Shown piece by piece: positions 7,404 through 15,865 of a stretch of DNA of 64,000 nucleotides (its first letter is position 1; each line of letters begins with the position of its first letter). The stretch spans positions 372,001 to 436,000 of the forward strand of contig NZ_BMSF01000002.1 of NCBI RefSeq assembly GCF_014649015.1. The letters are read 5' to 3'. A program made the position numbers and the translations under genes. Below the pieces are notes generated by a model. The model saw nothing but the letters and a program-made list of their open reading frames with translations, did no database searches and was not told where the DNA came from. Origin of the DNA: Streptomyces narbonensis (GTDB taxonomy: Bacteria > Actinomycetota > Actinomycetes > Streptomycetales > Streptomycetaceae).

Positions 7404-9245
7404 TCAGCTGTCGGTGGTGGCGGCGCGGCCGCGCAGTGCGGCGCGGCGCGCGCCGGCGCGGCGGCGCGCCGACTCGACGATCTCGGGGGTGGCGCCGCTC
7501 TCGGCGTCGAGCCAGCGGGCCAGCGAGGCGATGTCGCGGAAGCTGAAGAGGTCCGGCACGCGGACGCGGCGGTCGAACCGCCGGGTCATCAGCCTGGCGA
7601 GCCGGACGAGCAGCAGTGAGTCGCCGCCGAGGTCGTAGAAGGCGGCCTGGACGTCGATGCCCGCCGGTTCGAGGTCCAGCAGCTGGCCCCAGATCTCCGC
7701 CAGCGCCACCTCGGTCGGTGTGCTCGCGGCCCTCAGGGGCGCGCCGGTACCGGCGGCCGGCGGGTCGGGCAGCGCGGCGCGGTCGAGCTTCCCGCCCGGC
7801 GCGAGCGGGAGCGCGGTCAGGAACACGATCGTCCCCGGCACCATGTAGTCGGGCAGCTCGGCGGCGAGCCCGCCGGTGAGGGCCGTCTGGCGCTCGGCGT
7901 CCAGCCACACGGCGTCGCCGTCCCGGGAGCCCAGGTCCTGGGCATCGCCGTCCGGCACCACGTAGCCGATCAGCCTGTTTCCCCGGACGACGGCGGCGGC
8001 CTCGCGGACCCCGGGCCGGCCGGTCAGCCGCGCCTCGACCTCCTCCAGCTCGATGCGGAAGCCCCGCAGCTTCACCTGGTGGTCCGAACGGCCGCCGAAC
8101 CGGAGCTCGCCGTCCTCGGTGAGCGCGACGACGTCCCCGGTTCGGTACATGCGCTCGCCGTCCAGGAACGGGGCCGGCACGAACCGCTCGGCCGTGGTGC
8201 GCGGCCGGTTGACGTAGCCGTGGGCGAGCCCGACCCCGCCGACGTACAGCTCGCCGGGCACGCCGGCCGGCAGCGGCTTCAGGTCCTCGTCGAGGACGTA
8301 GGCGCGGGCACTGGACGAGGGCGTGCCGATCGAGGGCTCGTCGGTCTCGTCCTCCGGCACCCACTTGTGCGAGCTGAAGACGGTCGCCTCGGTCGGACCG
8401 TAGGCGTTGTAGACCCGATCGGCGCCGGTCTCCCGGTACGCCCGGTCCACCAGCTTGCGCCGCAGGGGCTCGCCGCCGAAGACGACCGTGCGCACGTTCG
8501 GCGGCAGGCCGCCGGCGTCGAGCAGGCCGTTCATCACCGACGGCACGACATTGAGGTGGGTGATCCGGTCGGCGTACGGGGTGTCCGGCAGGTGCACGGC
8601 GCTCTCCACGAGCACGACGGCGCCGCCGCGGCACAGCGCGGGGAAGATCTCCATCACCGACATGTCGAAGCAGATGGAGCTCGCCGCCGAGATGCCGCTC
8701 ATGTCGCGGCCCTCGAAGATCCGGTCCATCTCGGACAGCATGGCGACGCAGCCGCCGTGATGGATGGCCACGCCCTTCGGGAGGCCGGTGGAGCCCGAGG
8801 TGTAGATGACGTACGCGGTGTCCTCGGGCACGACCCGCACGGGCCGGTCGCCGGGCTCGGTCGTCACGGTGTCGCCCAGCACGACCACGGTCGGCCCGGC
8901 CGGGCAGTTGGCGCGGGACGCGGGTGTGGTCAGCAGCAGCCGGGTCCCGCTGTCCCGGACCATGAAGGCCAGCCGCTCGGCGGGGTAGTTCGGGTCCAGG
9001 GGTACGTAGCAGGAGCCGGCGCGCAGCACGGCCAGGACGGCGACGAGCAGGTCGGGCGTGCGCTCGACGCAGACGCCGACCGGCACACCGGGTCCGGCGC
9101 CGTCCGCCGCCAGCCGCTCGGCCAGCAGGCGGGAGCGCTCGTTCAGCTCGCCGTAGGTCAGGACGCCGGCGTCGGAGTAGATCGCGGGCGCGCCCGGGTT
9201 CTTGACCGCCTGCTCGACGAACTCGGAGTGGAGGGTCTCGGTCAC
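7404..9245 (-). CDS. NRPS module protein: adenylation and peptidyl-carrier domains (A-PCP)
   Basis: 613 aa. The A domain (about 1-510) has core motif IYTSGSTGLPKG, NAYGPTEATV, YRTGD and the GGKLDR lysine. The PCP has its phosphopantetheine serine at Ser543 in LGGDSL. There is no condensation or thioesterase domain; the matching C domain is at the end of the preceding PKS protein. Aligned by eye to GrsA, the ten specificity residues read D-M-M-N-V-G-A-V-F-K. I cannot assign this with confidence; it looks unlike codes for Orn, Ser, Cys or Asp. The GTG start overlaps the PKS stop (GTGA), coupling the two subunits. A 70-nt gap separates it from the downstream KS gene. Confidence 0.93.
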   Translation of the reverse strand: MTETLHSEFVEQAVKNPGAPAIYSDAGVLTYGELNERSRLLAERLAADGAGPGVPVGVCVERTPDLLVAVLAVLRAGSCYVPLDPNYPAERLAFMVRDSGTRLLLTTPASRANCPAGPTVVVLGDTVTTEPGDRPVRVVPEDTAYVIYTSGSTGLPKGVAIHHGGCVAMLSEMDRIFEGRDMSGISAASSICFDMSVMEIFPALCRGGAVVLVESAVHLPDTPYADRITHLNVVPSVMNGLLDAGGLPPNVRTVVFGGEPLRRKLVDRAYRETGADRVYNAYGPTEATVFSSHKWVPEDETDEPSIGTPSSSARAYVLDEDLKPLPAGVPGELYVGGVGLAHGYVNRPRTTAERFVPAPFLDGERMYRTGDVVALTEDGELRFGGRSDHQVKLRGFRIELEEVEARLTGRPGVREAAAVVRGNRLIGYVVPDGDAQDLGSRDGDAVWLDAERQTALTGGLAAELPDYMVPGTIVFLTALPLAPGGKLDRAALPDPPAAGTGAPLRAASTPTEVALAEIWGQLLDLEPAGIDVQAAFYDLGGDSLLLVRLARLMTRRFDRRVRVPDLFSFRDIASLARWLDAESGATPEIVESARRRAGARRAALRGRAATTDS

Positions 9246-12200
9246 CGGTCCGACTCCTCGGTCTCGGGGAGACCGCTCGGCGCGATGTCCCGCAGCGCCA
9301 GGTCGGGTCGGGCGATCGAGTCGAAGAGCACGGTGCGGTAGAGCGCGAGCAGTGCCGTCACGGTTTCCTTCTCCAGATAGCTGGGTTTGTACTGGATGTG
9401 GCCGACGACTTCGCCGTCGATGTCGGCCATCGAGATCTCCAGGTCGAACTTGGCGAGGTGCCTGCGCACCTGGAGCGGTTCCAGGGGGAGGGCGCCGTCG
9501 GGCGCGATGGTGCCGCCGATGCCGTGGAAGAGCTTCACGGACCGCGGGAAGGCCTCGGACGAGAGCCAGTTCACGACCACGTCGAACCACGGGGAGCGGC
9601 CCTCGGCCCGCGGCGGCTTCAACTGGGAGGCCAGCAGGTCGAGCGGGTAGTTCATGTGCTCGACCAGGCCGAGCGAGAAGGCGTGGACCTCGCCCAGCAG
9701 GTCGCGGAAGGTCCGGTCCGCGGACGGCTCCGCCCGTACCAGCACCATGTTGAGGTAGTAGCCGATGGCGGATTCCCAGCCGGGTTCGGCGCGTTGGGCG
9801 ATCGCGGTGGCCAGTACGGAGTCCTCGACCCCGGCCGCGCGGTTGAGCGTGGCGAAGAAGCCTGCCAGCACGACGGTGCTGATCGACACGCCCTCGCGGA
9901 CAGCGAACTCCCGCAGCAGGAGCGTCTCTTCCGCGCTCCATCGAAGCGTGAGGTCACGGCCCTCGTAGGTCACGCCCGGCGGCCGCTCCCGGTCGGACAG
10001 GTCGAGGCGGGCAGGCGGGTCGGCCAGCTTCCGCGACCACCAGTCCAGCGCCGCGCCGGCCGCCGGACCGTCCAGCCACTGCCGCTCCCACTCCACGAAC
10101 TCCGTGTAGGGGGCGACCGGTTCGCGGGCGGCGGGGTCGGCGCCCTCGTAGAACTCCTGGAGTTCGCGGATCATCACGTCGGCCGAGGCCGCGTCCGAGG
10201 CGATGTGGTGGACGAGCACCAGCAGGTAGTGGTCCGCCGGGCCCCGCGTCATCAGCACCACCCGCACGAGAGGACCGTTGTCCAGGTCCAGCGGCTCGTG
10301 CCCGTACTCGGCCAGCTCCTCGCGGGCCTTCTCGTCGTCCAGTTCGGAGCTGTCCACGACGAGGAACTCGTACACCGGTTCGTCCAGGACGACCTGGTGC
10401 GGTCGGCCGCCCGCCTCGACGAAGAGCGTGCGGAGCGCGGGATGCCGCTCCATCACGGCTCGCACGGCGCCGTCCAGCGCCTTCTCGTCGACCTCGGTAC
10501 GGATCCGGGCCGCGACCATGAAGTTGTACGGCACGGCGTCCGGCGAGACCTGCTGCATGAACCACAGAGAGGCCTGGCCGTGCGAGGCCGCCGCCACCTC
10601 GAAGCCGAGGCCGTCGGCGCGCAGCTGCTCCGCCGCCGGAGCGCCGGTGGGCTCAAGCAGCCCGCGAGCGGCCAGTTCCTCGACCAGCTCCTCGGCGTCC
10701 AGCGCGGAGAGGTCGTCCAGGAACGACCGGGCCGGCCCGGCCTCGGGGGCCGTCGGCTCCGGCGTCGCCTCGACCGCCGGTGCGGGAGCGGTCCCCGCGG
10801 TGACGCCCGGCGGGCCGACGGTCTCGACGACGTGGGCGACGACCTCGGAGACGGAACGACCGTCCAGGAAGACCACCGGGGACACCCGGTGTCCGAACAG
10901 CGACTGGAGCCTGTTGACGAGGCGGATCGCGAGCATCGAGTCGAGGCCGAAGTCCCGCAGGCCGGCGCCCTGGTCGAGCCTGCTCGTCGGCACGCCCAGC
11001 GCATCGGCGATCTCGCCGAGGACGACCTCCGCGAGCGGCCTCTCCGGCACGGAGACGGACTCGGCGACGGACGAGGCGGACGGCGCCGCGGTGACCGCTG
11101 CCGCGCTCGCGGCCACGGGCTCCGTCACGGCGGCGGTCCCGGCGGCCGCCGGGGACCCGACCTGGGGGAGCGGTGCGGCGTCCAGCCAGTAGCGGTCCTT
11201 CTGCCACTGCACGAGCGGGGTCTCCACGACCTCGGCGTCGTCGGCGAACAGCGAGTCGAAGGTCAGCGGCAGGCCCCTGACGTACAGCGAGGCGGCGGCC
11301 CCCAGCAGACAGCGCACGTCGCTCTCCTCGCGCCGCAGGGAGTTGATCGCGTGCACCGGGGCGCCCCGCGTCAGCGCGATCTCCTCGACCGCGCCGCGCA
11401 GCGTCTCGTGCGGGCCGATCTCGATGAACGTGCCGACGCCCTCGTCGACCAGCGCGCCGATCGTCTCGGCGAACCGCACCTGGTTGCGCAGGTTGTGCAC
11501 CCAGTAGTCGACGTCCGCGACCGGGTCCACCGTGTCGGCGAGCGCGGTGGACCGGAACTCGATCGTGTTCCGCAACGGGCTTATCCCGTCGATGAGTTCG
11601 CGCAGCGGCTCGATCAGCGGATCCATGCCGGGGCTGTGCACCGGCCGCTCGACGCGGATCCTACGGGTCGAGATCCCGGCCTCCCGGAGATCGGCCTCCA
11701 GGGCGTCGATCGCCTCGGGCGAGCCGGACACCGCCGCGCTGGTGGGGCTGTTCACCACGGCGACGGCCGCGTGCTCCGCGTACGGGGCGAGCCTCGGCAG
11801 CAGCTCCTGCTCCGGCAGGTCGACCGAGATCATCGCGCCGGCCGCCGCCTTCCGTTCGAGCAGGTGCGAGCGGGCGACCACGACACGGGCGGCGTCCTCC
11901 AGGGACAGCGACCCGGCGACACAGGCGGCCGCGACCTCGCCCAGGCTGTGCCCGACGACCGCCGCCGGCTCGATGCCGAGGCCGAGCCAGACCTTCGCCA
12001 GCGAGACCTGCAGGGCGAACAGCACGGGCTGCTGGAAGTCCATCTCCTCGTACCGGGCCTCGTCGGCCGGGGCGGCGAGCTGATCGAGCACCGAGCAGCC
12101 GCCGGCCGCCCGCACGGCGGCGTCACAGGCGGTCATCCACGTACGGAACCCGGTGTGCGTGCGCAGGAGCTCCCGGCCCATGCCGACCCACTGCGTCCCC

Positions 12201-15200
12201 CCGCCGGAGAAGACCAGCGCCACCCGCCGGTCGCCGTGCCCGGAGGCCGTGCCCGTGACGACGTCGGGGTGCGACTGCCCGGCGGCGACCCGGGCGAGTC
12301 CGTCGAGGACGTCCTGCCGGTTGCGGGCGAACAGCGCGATCCGCCGGCTGTGGTGCGTACGCCTCGTCGCGAGGGTGTACGCGAGGTCGGAGACCCGCAG
12401 GCCGGGGTCGCGCTCGACGTGGTTGGACAGCTCGCGGCAGGTGTCGGCCAGCGCGTCCTCGGTGCGCGCCGTGACGGGCACGAGGTGCACCCGCTCGTCC
12501 GGCGCGGGGTCGCTCGGGCCCGGAGTGACGTGCCGCCCCCGGTCACCCGCGAGGAACGGCGTGGCCGTGACGGGGTGCCCCGCGGCGTACAGCGCGCCGA
12601 GCGAGTCGAGCAGGGTCCAGGCCTCGTCGGTGCCGCGCCGCAGCGAGGGCAGGGTGGCCGCTGCCGGCAGGATCTCGGCCACGGACTTGAGCAGCACGGG
12701 ATGCGGGCTGATCTCGACGACCGCGTCGATGTCATGCTCGCGCAGGGCCGTCAGGGCGTCGACCACCCGGATCTCCCGGCGCAGGTTGTCCGCCCAGTAC
12801 TCCGGCCCGAGTTCCGCGCCGTCGACGAGCTCGCCGGTGACCGTCGAGACCATCGGGACGCGGGTGGGCCGCGGCCTGATGCCGTCGAGCTCGACCTTCA
12901 GCGGGGCGAGGACGTGGTCGACCAGCGGCGAGTGCGGGGCGTGGCCCATCCGTACGCGATGGCTCGTGACGCCCTCGTCGGTCAGCCGCTGGACGAGTGC
13001 GTCGATCTCCTGCGGCGTGCCGGTGACCAGCGTCGAGTTCAGTCCGTTGTGGCCCGCGACGGTGAGCTGCCCGGTCAGATACGGCCGGACGGCGTCGGCG
13101 CCGGTCGTGACGACGATGCCGTCGCCGCGCCCCACGGCCAGCTGCTGAAGGAGCCGGCCGTGGTGGGCGGCGAGCCGGGACGCGTCCTCGAAGTCGAGCG
13201 CGCCGGCGATGTGGGAGGCGGCGAACTCGCCGACGCTCTGGCCCACGACGACGTCCGGCTCCACGCCCAGGGACCGCCAGGTGTCGGCCAGGGCGACCTG
13301 GAGGGAGAACAGCAGCGGCTGGAAGACGTCCATGTCGTCGATGCGGCCGTCGGCCGACGTCAGGTGCTCGACGAGCGAGAAGCCGAGCAGCTCCCGCATC
13401 CGTTTGTCGGAGCGCGTCATGGACCGGCGGAACACCGCATTGCCGGCGAGCAGCTGCCGGCCCATGCCCACCCACTGGGAGCCGTTGCCCGAGAAGAGGA
13501 AGGCCACCCGCGGCCTGCGCGCGGTCGTCTCACCGGCGCTCAGCCCGGCGACCGGGGTGCCGGCCCTGAAGGAGTCGAGCTGCGTCCTGAGCTCGGTCAG
13601 GTCGCGGGCGGCGGCGGCGAGCCGGAACCTCCCTTCGCCCGGGGCGCGCCGGCAGACCGCCCGCAGGTCGCTCCCGTCCCGCAGCAGCGCCGAGGCATGC
13701 TCGGCCAGCTCCTCCCGGGAGTCGGCGGCCAGCAGGACGAGGCCGCCCTCCGACCGAGGCAGCTCCTCGACGACGACATGACAGATCGCGCCGCCGAAGC
13801 CGAACGAGCTGACGCCGCCGCGGCGCGCGTCGGAGCGCCGGGGCCAGGGCGTGAGCCGGTCCTGGACCGTGAGGTTGTACTCGTCGAACAGGATCTGCGG
13901 GTTCGGCGAGGAGTAGTGCAGGCTCGGCGGCAGCACGCCGTTCCGGATGGACAGCGCCAGCTTGACCAGGCCGACGATGCCGGCCGCCGCCTCCAGGTGC
14001 CCGACGTTGGACTTGACGGAGCCGAGCCGCAGCGGCTCCGCGCGGTCACCGCCCAGGACCGCGCCGATGGCATTGGCCTCGATCGGGTCACCCAGGGGCG
14101 TCGCGGAGCCGTGGGCCTCGATGTAGTCGACGAGTGAGGGCGCGATGCCCGCCCGCCGGTACGCGTTGCGGAGCATCAGCTCCTGCGCCTGCGGGTTCGG
14201 CGCGGTCATGCCGTTGCTCAGCCCGTCGTTCTGGGAGGAGCTGTCCTTGATCACGCAGTACACGGGCAGGTCGCGTTCGAGGGCCACGCTCAGCGGCGCG
14301 AGGACCACCACTCCGGCGCCCTCACCCCGTACGTATCCGTTCGCGCGGGCGTCGAAGGACTTGCACCGGCCGTCCGGGGCGAGCGCGCCCATCGCGTCCA
14401 TGGCGGTGTAGTAGTCGGAGACGAAGCTCAGGTTCACGCCGCCGGCGAGCACCAGCTCGCTCTCGCCCAGCCAGATCGACTGGCAGCCCGCGTGCACCGA
14501 GACCAGCGACCCGGCACAGGCGGCGTCGATGGCCATGCTCGGGCCCTGAAGGCCGAGGACGTAGGAGACGCGGTTGGCGATGATGCCGTCGTGCATGCCG
14601 GTCGCGGTGTGCGGGGTGATCTGGGTATCGGGCCCGCGATAGTGGGCCAGCGCCGCGTAGTCGCCCCAGCAGGAGGCCATGAACACACCGGTCTCGGTGC
14701 CGACGAGGCTGTCGGGCGCGACCCCCGCGTCCTCCAGCGCCTCCCAGGCCAGTTCCAGAATCAGCCGCTGCTGCGGGTCCATCTGGACGGCTTCGCGGGG
14801 GGAGATGCCGAAGAAGAGCGGATCGAACTGGTCGATGCCGTCGATGAACCCGCCCCAACGGGCCGAGCCGCGCAGCAGCTCACGGCGTGCGGCCGGCACC
14901 GGGCCGACGGCGTCGCGGCCCTCGGACAGCAGCTTCCAGAAGGCGGAGGGGTCCGGTCCGCCGGGGAACCGGCAGCCGATGCCCACGATCGCGACGGGCT
15001 CGTGCGAGCCGGCGCGGCGCTGCTCGCCCGGGGCGGGGCCGGGGCCGGTCCCCGCGGTACGGGGCCCCTCGACGATCGCACGGCACAGCTCGTCGACGGA
15101 GGGGTACTGCCACATCCAGGTGACCGGGACCTTCCAGCCGACGAATTCGGATAACGAGGTGGCGAGACGGGTGAATTTGAGTGAGTCGAGACCGTACCGG

Positions 15201-15316
15201 TGCATCGGTGTCCAGCGGTCCACTGCGTCCTTGGGCAGATTCATCAGCTCGACGACGTGAGAAAGAAGGAACTCCGTTATGGCACGCGGATCCGATTCTG
15301 CGCGCTCTTGGGGCAT
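9242..15316 (-). CDS. Hybrid PKS megasynthase: ACP-KS-AT-AT-ACP-C
   Basis: 2024 aa. Domains: ACP1 (about 10-85, Ser45); KS (105-520, Cys267, His402, His440, an intact elongating triad); AT1 (600-890, Ser694 in GQSVG, His795); a second linker then AT2 (1030-1330, Ser1124 in GHSLG, His1227); ACP2 (1425-1500, Ser1460); C domain (1575-2010, HHIASDA at 1703-1709). There is no KR, DH, ER or TE. AT1 lacks the Arg that holds malonyl carboxylates (His-His-Gly instead), while AT2 keeps Arg1149. AT1 may therefore load the starter and AT2 an extender. The expected product is one unreduced extension passed by the C domain to the A-PCP protein. Codon 55 (complement of 15152-15154) is TTA. GAGGAG lies 7 nt before the ATG. 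Confidence 0.93.
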   Translation of the reverse strand: MPQERAESDPRAITEFLLSHVVELMNLPKDAVDRWTPMHRYGLDSLKFTRLATSLSEFVGWKVPVTWMWQYPSVDELCRAIVEGPRTAGTGPGPAPGEQRRAGSHEPVAIVGIGCRFPGGPDPSAFWKLLSEGRDAVGPVPAARRELLRGSARWGGFIDGIDQFDPLFFGISPREAVQMDPQQRLILELAWEALEDAGVAPDSLVGTETGVFMASCWGDYAALAHYRGPDTQITPHTATGMHDGIIANRVSYVLGLQGPSMAIDAACAGSLVSVHAGCQSIWLGESELVLAGGVNLSFVSDYYTAMDAMGALAPDGRCKSFDARANGYVRGEGAGVVVLAPLSVALERDLPVYCVIKDSSSQNDGLSNGMTAPNPQAQELMLRNAYRRAGIAPSLVDYIEAHGSATPLGDPIEANAIGAVLGGDRAEPLRLGSVKSNVGHLEAAAGIVGLVKLALSIRNGVLPPSLHYSSPNPQILFDEYNLTVQDRLTPWPRRSDARRGGVSSFGFGGAICHVVVEELPRSEGGLVLLAADSREELAEHASALLRDGSDLRAVCRRAPGEGRFRLAAAARDLTELRTQLDSFRAGTPVAGLSAGETTARRPRVAFLFSGNGSQWVGMGRQLLAGNAVFRRSMTRSDKRMRELLGFSLVEHLTSADGRIDDMDVFQPLLFSLQVALADTWRSLGVEPDVVVGQSVGEFAASHIAGALDFEDASRLAAHHGRLLQQLAVGRGDGIVVTTGADAVRPYLTGQLTVAGHNGLNSTLVTGTPQEIDALVQRLTDEGVTSHRVRMGHAPHSPLVDHVLAPLKVELDGIRPRPTRVPMVSTVTGELVDGAELGPEYWADNLRREIRVVDALTALREHDIDAVVEISPHPVLLKSVAEILPAAATLPSLRRGTDEAWTLLDSLGALYAAGHPVTATPFLAGDRGRHVTPGPSDPAPDERVHLVPVTARTEDALADTCRELSNHVERDPGLRVSDLAYTLATRRTHHSRRIALFARNRQDVLDGLARVAAGQSHPDVVTGTASGHGDRRVALVFSGGGTQWVGMGRELLRTHTGFRTWMTACDAAVRAAGGCSVLDQLAAPADEARYEEMDFQQPVLFALQVSLAKVWLGLGIEPAAVVGHSLGEVAAACVAGSLSLEDAARVVVARSHLLERKAAAGAMISVDLPEQELLPRLAPYAEHAAVAVVNSPTSAAVSGSPEAIDALEADLREAGISTRRIRVERPVHSPGMDPLIEPLRELIDGISPLRNTIEFRSTALADTVDPVADVDYWVHNLRNQVRFAETIGALVDEGVGTFIEIGPHETLRGAVEEIALTRGAPVHAINSLRREESDVRCLLGAAASLYVRGLPLTFDSLFADDAEVVETPLVQWQKDRYWLDAAPLPQVGSPAAAGTAAVTEPVAASAAAVTAAPSASSVAESVSVPERPLAEVVLGEIADALGVPTSRLDQGAGLRDFGLDSMLAIRLVNRLQSLFGHRVSPVVFLDGRSVSEVVAHVVETVGPPGVTAGTAPAPAVEATPEPTAPEAGPARSFLDDLSALDAEELVEELAARGLLEPTGAPAAEQLRADGLGFEVAAASHGQASLWFMQQVSPDAVPYNFMVAARIRTEVDEKALDGAVRAVMERHPALRTLFVEAGGRPHQVVLDEPVYEFLVVDSSELDDEKAREELAEYGHEPLDLDNGPLVRVVLMTRGPADHYLLVLVHHIASDAASADVMIRELQEFYEGADPAAREPVAPYTEFVEWERQWLDGPAAGAALDWWSRKLADPPARLDLSDRERPPGVTYEGRDLTLRWSAEETLLLREFAVREGVSISTVVLAGFFATLNRAAGVEDSVLATAIAQRAEPGWESAIGYYLNMVLVRAEPSADRTFRDLLGEVHAFSLGLVEHMNYPLDLLASQLKPPRAEGRSPWFDVVVNWLSSEAFPRSVKLFHGIGGTIAPDGALPLEPLQVRRHLAKFDLEISMADIDGEVVGHIQYKPSYLEKETVTALLALYRTVLFDSIARPDLALRDIAPSGLPETEESDR

Positions 15317-15865
15317 GACGGCTCCTCAGCAGGGCGGGTGGGGGTGACCGCGGCGCACCTGCGGCCGTGCCGGTGGGCACGGTCGGGGGCCGGCGGTCTC
15401 GAAATGACTCCCGTGGAGTCACCGTGGCCGATTCGGATCGGGATATGATTCAAGACTGCTTCCCAGCAGACAGGCCGCCGGGGATGTATCGCGCGTCTCC
15501 TGGTCACGTCGCTCCGCGACTGCGATTCCAGGTCTGGAACGAGCGGGCCCGTATGGCCCGTATGACGAAGTAGTTGCCCCGACCGACCAACATCACGATG
15601 CCACTCTGGGAATGGCGAGACAAGAGCGCTTGGCGGGTTGGATGGTGCGCTGGCGTGATCTGGACCCGGACTGACCGGATCGACTCGTTCAATGGCTTTG
15701 AAGCGATGCGGAGATGACAAGAAACGAGGCGGACTGGACAGCGGGCGAACGACCTTGCAAGCTGCTCGCCATGAAATACATGAACCACACACCGGTGTCG
15801 GCCGACACCGACATCGCTTTATCCGGGCGTCCCCCGTACACGCCTGTCACGGTTGCGGGTGACGC
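15317..15865. promoter_or_regulatory. Divergent intergenic region between PKS operon and exporter gene
   Basis: This 549-bp stretch without a credible gene separates the divergently transcribed PKS and MFS genes and must contain both promoters. Its base composition is visibly less GC-rich than the flanks, especially 15590-15850. A possible exporter promoter is TTGCAA (15755-15760) with ATACAT (15776-15781), although the 15-nt spacer is short. It is followed at once by an 18-bp palindrome listed separately. No regulator gene lies in the locus. Confidence 0.5.
15793..15810. promoter_or_regulatory. 18-bp perfect palindrome, candidate operator
   Basis: The sequence CGGTGTCGGCCGACACCG is a perfect dyad of 9-bp half sites. 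It lies 55 bp upstream of the exporter start and about 12 bp downstream of a possible -10 element, the usual place for a TetR- or MarR-type operator that blocks transcription. This is inference from position and symmetry; no cognate regulator is encoded in the locus. Confidence 0.45.

Noticed and set aside
9398..14137. Long plus-strand frame across the PKS gene
   Set aside because: Shadow of the megasynthase gene; no recognisable motifs.
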